64,000 bases of DNA from Eulemur rufifrons (Eukaryota > Chordata > Mammalia > Primates > Lemuridae): contig NC_090984.1 in the NCBI RefSeq assembly GCF_041146395.1, forward strand, positions 85,199,114 to 85,263,113. The letters are read 5' to 3'. The notes under the pieces were generated by a model. It was not told the origin of the DNA. It saw nothing but the letters and a program-made list of their open reading frames with translations, and ran no database searches. Positions 12,293 to 26,900 of the stretch are shown in pieces. A program made the position numbers and the translations under genes. The first letter of the stretch is position 1; every line of letters begins with the position of its first letter.

Positions 12293-12582
12293 TTTTTTGT
12301 TTTTTTTTTTGGAACAGGCTCTTGCTTTGTTGCCCATGCTGGAGTGCAGTGGAGTCAGCGTAGCTCACAGCAACCTTAAACACCTAGACTCAAGCAATCC
12401 TTCTGCCTCAGCCTCTCAAGTAGCTGGGACTACAGGCATGTACCACCATGCCCAGCTAATTTTTCTATTTTTTGTAGAAACGAGATCTTGCTATGTTGCT
12501 CAGGCTAGTCTTGAACTCCTGGCCTCTCGCCTCAACCTCCCAAAATTGCTGGGATTACAGGCATGAGCCACCACACCTGACC
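12293..12582 (-). mobile_element. Alu SINE, antisense, inside DNA transposon
   Basis: T run then GGAACAGGCTCTTGCTTTG; ends CCACCACACCTGACC. It faces the Alu at 11577-11850. Confidence 0.88.
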
Positions 12583-12721
12583 TATCTCCATTATAATCTT
12601 ATGGGATTATACCTTGTATATGTGGTCCATCACTGAAAGAAACATCCTTATGTGGCACATGACAATAATCAATAAATGGCTTATACTAATAATAATCATA
12701 AATGGTCTATGGACATTTTTG

Positions 12722-12842
12722 TGTGTGTGATGGGGTCTCACTATGTTGCCCGGGCTAGTCTCAAACTCCTGGGCTCAAGCAATCCTCCTATCTCAGTCTC
12801 CCAAGTAGCTCAGACCATAGGCATGTGCCACTGTGCCCAGCT
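12722..12842 (-). mobile_element. Alu half-element, antisense
   Basis: Only about 120 bp: GATGGGGTCTCACTATGTTG through CACTGTGCCCAGC. Corresponds to one arm. Confidence 0.75.
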
Positions 12843-12844
12843 TT

Positions 12845-13085
12845 ACACTACAGTAAAATACACATAAAATTCATCATTTTAGCCATCTTAAAGTGTACAA
12901 TTCAGTGGCATTCACAATGTTGTGCAACTACCATTACTTCTCTAGTTCCAGAACATTTTCATCACACCAAAAGGAAACCCCATACCCATTAAGCAGTCAC
13001 TCTCCATTCCTCTCTTCCTCCCCAGCCCCTAAAAAAACTCATCTGTTTTCTGTCTCTAGGTCCGTGGACATTTTAAATAATGAAT
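12845..13085 (-). mobile_element. Old L1M fragment, antisense 3' region
   Basis: CATAAAATTCATCATTTTAG, then GTGTACAATTCAGTGGCATT and GTTGTGCAACTACCATTAC are the widespread antisense L1M 3'-end wording. Confidence 0.7.
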
Positions 13086-13431
13086 TAACACTTGATGGAA
13101 CCATTTTCTAAGGTAGAATGAAGTATTCTTTGGAGTCACTCATCCTCTTTAGCTGAATCTTGGCTCAAAAGACAAACTTCTGCTAACCATTGTTCAAGTA
13201 AACCTGTGAGTCACTTTAGACAATTCTGTGACCTTAGGGTCAGAAATCCCTCTCCCTTTGAGTAATTAGACCCATGCTAGTTTATAGAACACTCTCCTGT
13301 GAATTTTCTAACAGCAGGATTCCCAGCCTGCCCGGCACTGTGGAGTAGGACCACCTTTCTATGTATGTAAGATGCAGAATGAGCAAGGCCCTAAGATGTT
13401 TTCTCATCACATGGTGGAATATCACCACAAA

Positions 13432-13460
13432 GAAAAAGAAAAAGAAAAAGAAAAAGAAAC
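13432..13460. repeat. Simple repeat (AAAGAA)n
   Basis: About four tandem AAAGAA-type hexamers in GCH1 intron 1. Confidence 0.85.
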
Positions 13461-14262
13461 ACCCCAAACCTCCAAAGAGTTGAACCCACAGAAATAAATC
13501 CTGAATGTTCATTCTTCAGTCTGCATTTTGAAACTGCTTCTGAGGCTCCAAATTTTTTTGATCAAGGGGTAAAAAAAGGGAACCTGGACACAGAACTAGA
13601 AGTCCATTTCTTGGCTTTAGGATGTACTTTCATTTTCTTTTTGGCCTCTGACCCTCTCACACCCTTCCTTTAGGGTGTGGAAGGCTGGGCAAAAATAACT
13701 TTGTTCTTCCCAGAGTCTATTCGTCCCGTGGTTCCATACCCCTTCAGGGCAATAACAGGGGCAGGCAATTCCAGGCAACACAGTTTTTCTTCCAGAAACG
13801 GTGAAGGCAGAAGGCTTCTTGGGCCAAAGAAATAAATGTCACCAAGACACACAGAAGACGTAAGACTGGAAAACAATGTCTTTGGCCCCAGATGTAGAAG
13901 TCAGCTGCTTTTGTTTATTTATTTTAAATAAAATCCAACACCGTTCCCACGGCAAACAGGCAGCAAAGTCTTGTCATTTTCCACTCTCCCTTCACCCTGC
14001 CTCTGCATCCTACCCACACTGCTTCCCCACCCACAGGGCGGAAGCTGGACACGACTCAGGCACGGACAGCAGTAGGTCAAGCCGGCTTTTGGGGGGGACG
14101 GGGCGGGGGAGAGCGCGGTGTCTCTGAGTCCCAGAACCCAGCGAGCCTCCCTGACTCCCCCTGACTCCCCGAGCAGCAGCCGGGGGTCGCTTTGTTGCTT
14201 GGGGCCCGAGGATGGGAGTGGGGGTAGGGTTAGGGTGAAAGAGGAGGGTTTTGGTTTTGTTT

Positions 14263-14422
14263 TTTATTAAAGAGACGGGGTTTTGCTCTCTGTCGCCGCC
14301 CAGCCTGGAGTGCAGTGGCCCAATCATAGCTCACTGCAGCCTCGAACTCCTGGACTCAAGAGATCCTCCCGCCTCAGCCTCCCCGGTAACTGAGATTAAA
14401 GGCCCACGCCACCACACCCGGT
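14263..14422 (-). mobile_element. Alu left-arm monomer (FLAM-like), antisense
   Basis: GAGACGGGGTTTTGCTCTC through CCACCACACCCGG, about 160 bp with no second arm. It lies at the left edge of the GCH1 CpG island and keeps CpGs. A telomere-like GGGTAGGGTTAGGG sits just before it at 14222-14235. Confidence 0.8.
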
Positions 14423-14926
14423 TGGGAAGAAGGCTTTGACAAGCAAATTAGCCCACGAAACTTCACATCGCGAACTCCCAGAACTGTGCCAAATTTTGGA
14501 AATGTCCTGAGCTAGAGTGACGTTGAGGTGGACAAAAGAGAATTACAACTCTCTGGGGACCCGGGTCCCCCGGCAAGTCAGTGAGAGTGCGGGTCCCCTG
14601 GTCTGCAGCGAAGCATCGCCCCACAGCTTCAACCCAGACATATCGAAAACTGGGATCTCAACAGAAGGGACGACCCAGGAAGTGTCACTACAACAAGCGC
14701 CCAGGTGATCCTCATCGTGGGCAAGTTTGGAGCCGCCCGTGCCTCGAGCATCCCGCCCTGGGCGCTCGGGCAAGAGGGGCTCCGGGGTCCCGCCCTCGGG
14801 AGAGTTCAGTGACCGCGGTCCCATCCACGCGAACCCCGGACGCTCGAGAAGAGCGTGCTGGGAGCCGGGAGGACCCAGCGAGGGCGGCTGCAGCAGGTCC
14901 CCGGGTGAAGAGGTCGCTGCCACTCA

Positions 14927-15620
<694 letters not shown>

Positions 15621-15644
15621 CGGGCGAGAAAGCCCGGCGCGTCT

Positions 15645-15652
15645 CTTTTATA
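15645..15652 (-). promoter_or_regulatory. TATA box of GCH1
   Basis: Read on the minus strand this is TATAAAAG in the context GTCCGTATAAAAGAGACG, about 175 bp upstream of the start codon. It predicts transcription starting near 15620. A TATA box inside a CpG island is less common than TATA-less CpG promoters and fits an inducible gene. Confidence 0.8.
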
Positions 15653-15689
15653 CGGACCGACGCCTCGGCCGGCGCCGCGGGGCGTTCCC

Positions 15690-15694
15690 ATTGG
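15690..15694 (-). promoter_or_regulatory. CCAAT box (NF-Y type) of GCH1 promoter
   Basis: The plus strand reads ATTGG, giving GACCAATGGG on the minus strand, about 40 bp upstream of the TATA box. NF-Y binding to a CCAAT box next to a CRE-like site is described for the rat GCH1 proximal promoter; the assignment here is by motif and position. Confidence 0.65.
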
Positions 15695-15705
15695 TCGGCG
15701 CCGCC

Positions 15706-15713
15706 TCGCGTCA
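15706..15713 (-). promoter_or_regulatory. CRE-like element of GCH1 promoter
   Basis: The minus strand reads TGACGCGA, one or two changes from the CRE TGACGTCA, 11 bp upstream of the CCAAT box. The pair resembles the composite CRE/CCAAT cassette reported for cAMP control of rodent GCH1. Function here is inferred. Confidence 0.6.
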
Positions 15714-15720
15714 CTGCGCT

Positions 15721-15732
15721 CGCCCCGCCCCC
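15721..15732. promoter_or_regulatory. GC box (Sp1/KLF type) upstream of GCH1
   Basis: CGCCCCGCCCCC lies just upstream of the CRE-like site. It is a standard GC box, and further GC-rich runs continue to about 15780. Confidence 0.5.
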
Positions 15733-15999
15733 GCGCCCTGCCCTCTGGGGGTGCCCAGAGCAGGGGCGGCGGCCCCGCCGGATGCCCGGAGGAAAGGCTA
15801 GGGACGCGGGCCACGGCTCCCACCGCGCCTCCCGCCCGGGCCCCCAGGAGCGGGTTAGACTCCTCCAGTTGTTGCGGGATGAAACGAATACGAAAAGAGT
15901 CAGGCGTCCAAGAGCTGGAAGCTCGGCGGGGGCAGACACGGTCTGAGCGCCGGGTCAGCCCTCTCTCCAGGCGGAGAGGGCGCTGCATCCGTGCTCTGG

Positions 16000-16508
16000 T
16001 CCCCTCACCCTGTGAAAGACCAGCAAACAGGTGGTCTTGCCCTGGACGAGACCGAGTTAAGCCCTTAATAAGGAAACCAACTCTTAAGCATTTAAGGCAA
16101 GAGAATAATGTGACTTGAAACTCTTGCTTTGTTAGTTAAAAATATGTCCACCTGGCCACCTATGAATCAGGTAGCACCGCTGTCAGGACAAGTGTTACAT
16201 CGAGTGGCCCTTATGTGAGTCCCTATATTTAGAAGGATAGTATTTGTCTTGGCCAGAACTTTGACCCTGGAAAAACTGATTTATAAACAAAGAAGAGGTA
16301 AAAGCTTTCATTTAAAACCCTTTTGCGTTTTCTAGAAACGCAATTGTGAAAATTCCGTGCTCAATCGTTTTAAAGTGACGTGCAAAGCAAAGCCCCTTTC
16401 CTCAGATATTGGTAGAAATTGTGAAATGCTATTGATCAACTGGACTTTTAACCAGTGACATCTAATCTGCTTTGGCTGTTTTCTTTGACATTAAAAAATG
16501 GACTCTTT
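16000..16508. other. Upstream flank of GCH1, no recognised gene or repeat
   Basis: The sequence falls back to AT-rich composition. No coding homology or named repeat is seen; it may contain distal promoter elements. Confidence 0.5.
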
Positions 16509-16807
16509 GGCCTGCGCGGTGGCTCACGCCTGTAATCCTAGCACTTTGGGAGGCCAAGGGAGGAAAGCTCGCTTGAGGTCAGGAGTTGAAACCATCCTGA
16601 GCAAGAGCGAGACTCCATCTCTACTACTATAAAAATAGAAAAAATTAGCTTGGCGTAGTGGCAGGCACCTGTAGTCTCAGCTACTCCGGAGGCTGAGGAA
16701 GGAGGATTGCTTGATCCCGGAGTTTGAGGGTGCAGTGAGCTATGATGACACCATTGCACTCTAGTTGGGGTGACAGAGTGAGAATCTGTCTCAAAAAAAA
16801 AAAAAAG
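16509..16807 (+). mobile_element. Alu SINE, sense
   Basis: Starts GGCCTGCGCGGTGGCTCACG; ends in an A run. GGACTCTTT before and GGACTTTTTT after look like a target duplication. Confidence 0.9.
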
Positions 16808-16881
16808 GACTTTTTTCCTCACTTGAGGATTATCTCACAATGCAAAGATGAATTTTAAAACATGTATCCAATTACTATCAT

Positions 16882-17175
16882 TGGACGGGGCATGGTGGGT
16901 CACACCTGTAATCCCAGCACTTTAGTTGGGGGAGATCACTTGAGGCCAGGAGTTCAAGACCAGCTCTGGCAACATAGTGAGACTCCATCTCTACAAAAAA
17001 AGGTTTTTAAAAATTAGCCAGGCCTGATGGTGTGTGCCTACAGTCCAGCTATTCAGGAGGCTGAGGCAGAAGGATTGCTTGAACCCAGGCATTCAAGGTT
17101 GCAGTGAGCTATGATGGGGCCACTACACTCCAGCTTGAACAAAGGTCCCTGTCTCTAAAAAATAAAAAAAAAAAA
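16882..17175 (+). mobile_element. Alu SINE, sense, older copy
   Basis: Starts near TGGACGGGGCATGGTGGGTC and ends in CTCTAAAAAATAAAAAA. It has several deletions relative to the family. Confidence 0.85.
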
Positions 17176-17783
17176 ATTAATGTCATTATTTCTAACATAT
17201 AAGCAGGTAGCAGTTATTAATAGGCTTAGGATCAGAAAAACTAATAGGGAAGCCCATGGAATTATTCTACACTAATTGTTTGGTCATTATATTAATAATT
17301 AGTAATTAGTACTTAATGGATGTCTGCTCCAAGCATATCCCTGCTCTAAACATTCAGGAAAGAAATATATCAGGCCTTGTAGGCACTTTTAGTCTAAAAT
17401 AGAAGAAATATTCGTATCAATGGGGTTTTTTTAAAGATAATTTTTGAATTCCCATGTACATTAAATACCAAATTATGTAAATCAAGAAATTCATATTTCA
17501 TTCCTTGAAAAAGGCTATTTGTCATTCTCCTCTTTATTGTAAATTTTTTGCTATCAGCAAGGCCCTGCAATGTTTTTTTCCTCTATCTGCACTGCATACT
17601 GTCCACTGATACTTCCTGGTCAGATTTATCTGCTGGGTGTCAAACTAATTCAAGCATAGTTGAAGACAACATTCAAAAGATGGCCTTGCGTGCATGTAAC
17701 TCATGAAAACAAAGATACAAAGTGAGGTACTTTAAAGACAGAGGGATTAAATAGAGATGGTTTCAGTAAGAATTTTATTTTAG

Positions 17784-19369
<1,586 letters not shown>

Positions 19370-19435
19370 AATAACTCTTTTGTTATAAGACTTGGAAAGC
19401 TTTAGGTCTCAGAAGCAGGCCTCAGAAAACAAAAT

Positions 19436-19436
<1 letters not shown>

Positions 19437-19472
<36 letters not shown>
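19437..19472. repeat. Simple repeat (TC)n
   Basis: About 17 TC units at the left margin of the LTR-like element. Confidence 0.95.
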
Positions 19473-19474
<2 letters not shown>

Positions 19475-20095
19475 CTTCTCCTCCTCTCCTTTGACCAGCC
19501 CAAGGCAGAATTCTAATCTTACCCCACCTTTCTGATTGTGAGTCGTAAGACCCTTGCTCTAGAGAGGTCCCTGTCCCACAGCCTTGGAGGAAGGAATGCC
19601 GCACAGAGAGACTCAATCACAATTCCACAGGGTCGTCCTTGATTCAGTCATGCCTGTCCAATGAAGTCTCCATAAAAGGCCCAAGAGGACAGAGTTCCGA
19701 GAGCTTCCAGACAGCTGAACATGTGAAGGTTCCTGGAGGGTGGCACCTGGGGGAGGACATGGAAGCTCCGCACCCCTTCCTCCATGCTTTGCTCTATGCA
19801 TCTTTTCATCTGCATCCTTTGTAATATCCTTTGTAATAAACCAGTAAATGTGTTTCCCTGACTCACAGTGAGCTGCTCTAGCAAATTAATCAAACTCAAA
19901 GAGGAGGTCGTGGGAACCCCAACTTGAAGCTAGTCAGACAGAAGTTCCAGAAGTGGGCCTTGCAACTTGCAACTGGTAGAAGGAGTGGGCAGTGTTGGGG
20001 ACTGAGCCCTCAACCTCTGGAATCTGAGGCTGTCTCCAGGTAGACAGTGTCAGAATCGAATTGAATTAGAGGATGCCCAGTGGGCATCCCCTGCT
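19475..20095 (+). mobile_element. Probable solitary LTR of an endogenous retrovirus
   Basis: The stretch contains ATAAAAGGCCCAAGAGGAC, a polyadenylation-type GTAATAAACCAG near 19830, and the segments GAGCTGCTCTAGCAAATTAA and GGTCGTGGGAACCCC, which occur together in a dispersed mammalian LTR-like repeat. Order and signals suit a solo LTR on the plus strand. No internal viral genes are present. The family name and left boundary are uncertain. Confidence 0.55.
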
Positions 20096-20315
20096 TTCAC
20101 AGAAGTCTTCTGTGTTGATCATTGTTGTAATGTGAGAGCAAAGGAAAAACATGGTTTGAATTTTTCCAAACACTAAGGGTAACAGATAAACTAAAATTAG
20201 GCATTTGGCAATGGTAATTGGAAAAAAGTAAATTTCTTTAAATGAACGTGATGGAGGCTCTGTATTTGAAATCCAAACTTTGGAGGAGATTCTGGATTAA
20301 GATACAAGGTATATA

Positions 20316-20672
20316 AGAAAAATATCTTTGGTTGGGCGCGGTGGCTCACACCTGGAATCCTAGCACTCTGGGAGGCCGAGGTAGGTGGATCATTTGAGCT
20401 CAGGAGTTTGAGACCAGCTTGAGCAAGAGCCAGATCCCATCTCTACTAAAAATAGAAAGAAATTAGCCAAACAACTAAAAATATGTAGAAAAAAATATTA
20501 GCCGGCCATGGTGGCGCATGCCTGTAGTCCCAGCTACTTGGGAGGCTGAGGCAGGAGGATTGCTTGAGCCCAGGAGTTTGAGGTTGCTGTGAGTTAGGCT
20601 GACGCCAGGCACTCTAGCCTGGGCAACAGAGTGAGACTCTGTCTCAAAAAAAAAAAAAAGAAAAATATCTTT
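20316..20672 (+). mobile_element. Alu SINE with 14-bp target duplication
   Basis: The body is about 20330-20658. AGAAAAATATCTTT is at 20316-20329 and 20659-20672. Enlarged linker with CAACTAAAAATATGTAG. Confidence 0.95.
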
Positions 20673-21464
20673 ATCCCACCCCTGTCTCCCATAAACAGGA
20701 CTGTGGAGGCCATAGAATTCTGAGATGTCTCACTAAATCAACCCAATATAGGGAGAAACAAATTGAATGGGGGCTCTTACCTTTCCTCTCTTCTGTCTAA
20801 GGAGGAATGGAACAACTTTTGGAGAGAAAATGGAAGCACAGGAACACTAAGCTGACTCTGAGATGAAAGGGAGGGCCCAAAGGCTCCATACTGAGTTGAG
20901 GAAACTATCCAAAGCTCAAAGCTACCTCCTGAGGGAAAGGTAGACATACCCCAAGCAGTCGTGTGTCTCTGGTAGAGGATCTTTAATACATCTCAGAAGA
21001 ACAAGCAGGTGCCAAGAAAGAGGGATGCGAATAGAGAATGTACCCAACCACAGCTGAACTCTGTCCCAGCCTTCACAGTCCCTCCCAGAAGAAGGGATGT
21101 AACACAAACTCCTCAAGCCCCAAACCATAGCAGAGTCAGGAAAACAAATGGGCTTCCGTTATAATAGGAAACATAAAGAAGTCACCCTCAACAATACTGG
21201 AGAAACAGAATGCCTGGAAATGGCCACCTAAGCATGGGCAGGAGGCAGAGAAACAACATGGCAACTGTGCAAACATACAACAGCCAAACAAAACAAAATG
21301 AAACCAGTGGGGGAAATTATATAGCATGCAGGAGACGTAAAGGCCAAGAATGCAACTGAGAAGAAAACAAAGCTCACGGGGTAGAAGAAAATTCCTCACA
21401 AAGTGTTTTATGCTACAGGGCAACTTAATAAAAACATGAATTTTCAATGTAGTGAAACTGCACT
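20673..21464. other. Unassigned intergenic stretch, possibly old L1 5' region
   Basis: No coding homology is recognised. Wording such as CTGAGTTGAGGAAACTATCC is suggestive of an old LINE 5' region but I cannot confirm it. Confidence 0.3.
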
Positions 21465-21590
21465 TCCGAGGCGGGTGGATCACTCGAGGTCAGGAGTTCG
21501 AGACCAGCCTGAGCAAGAGCGAGACCCCCGTCTCTAAAAAAAATTTAAAAAAAAATAAAAGAAAATAAAGAAAAAAAAAAAGAAACTGCA
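21465..21590 (+). mobile_element. Alu fragment, sense
   Basis: GAGGCGGGTGGATCACTCG through GACCCCCGTCTCTAAAA: the middle of a left arm only, followed by an A-rich tail. Confidence 0.8.
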
Positions 21591-21633
21591 CTTATACTCC
21601 ATGAATATAGACAAATAAAAAATAAATTTTAGG

Positions 21634-21930
<297 letters not shown>

Positions 21931-22253
21931 AAAAATGAATTCAATAGGACAAAAGTCAAGATAATAAAATAACAGAATTGAAAAGGGAGCTGCAGATCTA
22001 AGGAAATAAATTGAGGGCCATCATTATTACAGAATTAATTAAAAAGAACCATATACAAAATAGACACTGTTGAAAATATAATTGCTAACATGAGGAAAGG
22101 CACGAGAATAAATGCAGAATAAAAAACAAAGATTAAAGCTGTTAGAGAAGACAAAGATGATCCAGTGTAAGGATATTAAGGTTCCTGAGGTAGAGAACTC
22201 AATAAATTCAAGGAACTGTAATCAAAGATATGAGCATGTTCCTCTACCAGAAA

Positions 22254-22646
<393 letters not shown>

Positions 22647-22794
22647 TCAACAAGGGTGCCAAGACAATTCAATGGGAAAAGAAGAATCTTTTCAACAAAT
22701 GGTACTAGGACAACTGGATATCTATAATATATACACAAAAGAAAGACGTTGGACCTCTATCTGACATCATATACAAAAATTAACTTGACAATGT

Positions 22795-22907
22795 GTTGGC
22801 TTGTACCTGTAATCTCCCCTACTTGGGAGGCTGAGGTGGGAGGATCGCTTGATCCTCAAGGCCAGCCTGGGCAACATAGCAAGACCCTGTCTCTTAAAAA
22901 AAAAATT
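22795..22907 (+). mobile_element. Alu-related monomer fragment, sense
   Basis: GGCTTGTACCTGTAATCTCC through ACCCTGTCTCTTAAAAAAAAA, about 110 bp, deleted relative to a full arm; inserted in L1. Confidence 0.65.
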
Positions 22908-23099
22908 AACTCAACATATAATAGGTAAAATTATAAAATTCTTAGAAGAAAACATAGGTATAAGTCTTTATGACCTTGGATTAGGCAATTAAATTTCTTA
23001 AAAATGACAACAAAAGCAGAAGCAACAAAAGCAAAAAATTAGAAAAAATAAGAGCCATGTCATCTGGTGGTAAAGAAACAAATTACAATGTTGCATTGT

Positions 23100-23300
23100 T
23101 TTAGTTCATGCCTGGCTCCATCAATTATTTTTGTTGAGCACGGGCAAGTTTCCTACCTTCTTTAAGCCTCAATTTCCTCATGTGTTATAGTGTTATAGTG
23201 TTATAATAGTAGAATCTGTGTCATGGGCCTGCTGTGAGGGTTTAAGACAGCAACAGTATTAGACACATAAAAATTGAGCAGTAAGTGTTACCCATTATTG
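23100..23300 (+). repeat. MIR SINE fragment, sense
   Basis: GCCTCAATTTCCTCATGTG, then GTAGAATCTGTGTCATGGG and GCTGTGAGGGTTTAAG. A local triplication of 'tgttatag' occurs near 23184-23206. Confidence 0.6.
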
Positions 23301-23581
23301 ATAACAAGAGTGTTTATAATACAAAAGGAATATTTACTTTTTTCCCTTTTTTCTGGAATATTTTAATTCTAGAGAGATCCCTTGGAAAAATAAATATTTA
23401 AGTGCTGATTTACTTAAGAGAGTCCAAGTATAGACAGAGAAACTTAAAGTGCTATTTCTTATCATTGACAATTGGAAGTTAAAACATTTCTAAAATTATA
23501 ATGTAAGTCAATAGGATATGATTTGTTTCGAGATTTTCAGCAATAGATTATATTAAGTGAGGTAAAATTGTATTGTAAATA

Positions 23582-23948
23582 CAAGTTTGGTGTTTTTGTT
23601 TTTTTTTTTTTTTTTTTGAGACAGAGTCTCACTTTGTTGCCCAGGCTAGAGTGAGTGCCGTGGCGTCAGCCTAGCTCACAGCAACCTCAAACTCCTGAGC
23701 TCAGGGGATCCTCCTGTCTCAGCCTCCCGAGTAGTTGGGACTACAGGCATGCACCACCATGCCCGGCTAATTTTTTCTATATATATATTTTTAGCTGTCC
23801 ATATAATTTCTTTCTATTTTTAGTAGAGATGGGGTCTCGCTCTTGCTCAGGCTGGTCTCGAACTCCTGAGCTCAAACGATCCGCCCACCTCGGCCTCCCA
23901 GAGTGCTGGGATTACAGGCGTGAGCCACCGCGCCCGGCCAAGTTTGGT
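23582..23948 (-). mobile_element. Alu SINE, antisense, with target duplication
   Basis: The body is 23592-23938. CAAGTTTGGT is at 23582-23591 and 23939-23948. Enlarged linker and intact GCGCCCGGCC 5' end. Confidence 0.94.
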
Positions 23949-26900
23949 ATTTTTTTTAAATGTACTTGGTGCAACACCTGATTGTGGAAGTGCTGAATTA
24001 TATCTCAGAAGATGCATTTTACTGTATGAAATTTACTCTTAAATGCCCATATGCTGGGTTCCCAATTAGGCATTGTGAAGTGGCACAATCCAACAAGAAA
24101 ATTTGTCAGACATACGCATGATGGGAACACGGGAGCAGGGCTCTATCATCGGGGACAGGTACCTGCAGAGCGTTGCCTCCAACACACCAGGGCCTGCTGG
24201 CAAAGCCACACATCCATCTGTAGGATTCCACTGCTCCCCCCTCTCCCCATCTCCTCTAGCAATTAGGTGGTAGTTATTTGGGGAGGATGGCTAGTTTATC
24301 CAGAGTGGAAGATTTATTTTCTGGTCAACAGATGCTTTCAAGCAGCAATTTAACTGTCAATGAAAAATAAATAAAAGGTGTTGCAAATTGTGTAAGATCT
24401 TAGCAATTCATGGAAGCTCTGTTTTTATTGAATGTATCTGCCTCTCAGTTGCCTGGGGAACTGCATTTTAATGTCACACATCAAGCAGTTCTTTCCTGAA
24501 TGTAATTGTAGTTTTTCTGATGCCATGGTTAAAGCTGTTCAAATGTTTGGCTTCTGGCAAATATTTCCTAACATCATTCATGACAGTGATGGATCTGAAG
24601 CAATATTAATAACATTTTAAAATCCCACTAACTTATTAAATAACCAGAGAAAGAATCCTATATAAATTGAAAATATCTTTATTACCAGAAGAAGTGTCTA
24701 GGGAGACACATATCAATCTGTAACAATCTGATGTTTTCAAGACTGTGATTGGTCCTTTGCAGGATGGCATCTGAGAGCCCAGCCCTGAAGTCACCTGGGG
24801 GATGCCATATAGCAAGATGAAGGCCGTACTGGATGGACCATTGGTTTCTGGAAGTCACTGCTAGATGCCTACCCGAGTAGCCTTTCTCCCTTTCTCCTTT
24901 GACTAAAATATTTCCAACTTAGTTCAGAGAGGCCTGGACATTTTCCAAGTTCCCTGCAGCTCCAATGGCACATGTCGTAGTTCTGTCCAGTGAGTTATCA
25001 GTAGTTGCTGGATGGCACTTCTGGGAAAGGCCTTTAAAAGGGGGCAGATAGGGCTCAGCTAATAGGTCTCCTTATGCCCATTACGTTCTTGCCAGGAGTG
25101 CAGAGGCCATGCTAGAAGTGGATTAGCCATCTTGACCCCAGAGGCCACTAGATCATGCTCGGGATGGCTGAGCAGAAAGATGGAAAAATCCTGAGTCCCC
25201 GCTGACACGGCCAAGCCTCCATTCTAGTCTGGGTCACTGCCCTCCAGACTTCCCGTTACTTGAGAAAAACAAAACAAGATACTGAGCCACTCGTGTCTGA
25301 ATCCCTATCATCCCCAGCCAAACATAATCACTAACTGATACAAAATGAAGTTAAACCACATCACAATGAATATAATTATCAAGTCAAATTTTTAATGATA
25401 AAGCTATTGCATTAACAGTCATATATCCACAACTACTATGACAGTTTGAGTAAGAATTCCCTGACATCATATAAAATATACTGATGTCATTGTAGATAAT
25501 TGAAAATTAAATACCAGACAATCTTTGGCCATACTCCACTTCAACCCTACTGGGCTCCCGACTCCCACCAGCTGCTGGGTCCCTCTTGGACCAAGTCCCT
25601 CTTCTCAAGGTTGGCACTATTTGCCTAGCCCTTCCTGCCACCTCAACCACCTGTCCACGTTTCTGTCCATTTACTATGTAAATTAGCTTGTCTATCTCTA
25701 TGGTCCCCGCCTAGCTCAGCCCTGATGCTCCTGTACTTTCTATCCCCAAAAGATTTTTTGCTTATCAAAGACAGTTCTCTCCCCTGTGTCCCCCGACAGA
25801 ATTCTGTATTAATTCAAACTAACATTTTTCCCTCTACTATTTATGTTATCTCAGAAATCTTGAAGCCTCCTCAACCAACTTTTAGCTATTTGTTGAAGTT
25901 CAATATCACTTAATATTTGTGGAAAAGCTTAGTCCACACAGGAAACTCCTGACCAAAAATGTATGTGCTGCGTTTATCCAAAGGCCTAACAATTGCTCCA
26001 TACTCCATCTGCATAGTACAAATTGCTTTTCTAAGTCTAAGGACTATGATAATTAATACCTATGTTATATCTATTTGTTTATACCCATTTTGTTCCAGGA
26101 AAAAATTCTGAGTTAATGTACAGTCCTACTCAGGTATCAGATTCACATTTACATGAGGAACACTAGAGATAAAAATGTTTGAATTTTAGGCTGATAGGGA
26201 GGTATTTTTGAGCAAGAAAGGCTCAGTGAGACTCAATTTCCAACATATAAGAAGTTCCCTGTGGGAGTCTCTCTGAACCTATTCTGGTTCAGGAGCTGCC
26301 CAGTTTGCAAGTAGTAAAATAAAAAATTTAAAAAAATAGTCCCCCGTTTAGCCTCTGAACGGAGCTGGCTTTGGCTTCCATGTACAATGTGGTATGGGGA
26401 AAATGAGAAAGATTTGATGGCATTAGAGAAATAGGTATATCCCAGCAAGATCAGTGAGTAGGTGCTAGCTCTCGGGAAACAGCATCCCGTGGGTCTATAT
26501 ATTTGCAAAGTTGAGGAGAATCTAAAAGGAAAATTCTGTAAACTTTCTTTTCCAAGACTGCTTCATTTTCTTTCTCTTAACTTCCTGGTTTTACTTGACC
26601 TATTTCTTTCCTCTTCTTTTGGCTTCTTCCACACCTGCCAAAATCTGCTCTTTGTACTTTAATTATTAATATATACATATTAATTATATATATAATAATA
26701 ATAATAAAACATGCTTCCAAACTGGTGAGCTTTTCTATATATGCATATATGGAAAAATGTTCTTATTGAAATCTACACAGAATTATACAGGAGTAGGCAG
26801 TTGTAAGTTTTGTAAGTGGGTTTGGAGATAGGGTTTAATTGAAAGATCAATGAGACCTTCTAGAATTCTAACACAATAAGAACATGTGTTTAAACAGTAT

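Larger units (their letters stand above)
11282..12665. mobile_element. Tc1/mariner-Tigger-class non-autonomous DNA transposon, split by two Alus
   Basis: The left end CAGTCATGTATTGCTTAAC and the right end (read inverted) TGTCATGTGCCACATAAG are terminal inverted repeats, and a TA precedes the left end as expected for this superfamily. The interior (CTAGATGGTATAGCCTACC, CTGTACAGCATGTTACTGTA) matches a common mammalian element of this class. Alu copies at 11577-11850 and 12293-12582 are inserted in it. A telomere-like tract replaces part of the left end. The exact subfamily name is not certain. Confidence 0.75.

Noticed and set aside
19437..19472. (TC)n tract as a CRISPR or tandem array
   Set aside because: Plain dinucleotide microsatellite without spacers; CRISPR arrays do not occur in primate nuclear DNA.
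24740..25260. Possible old LTR/MER element
   Set aside because: The wording is suggestive but too diverged to name or bound without a repeat library, so it was not listed as an element.
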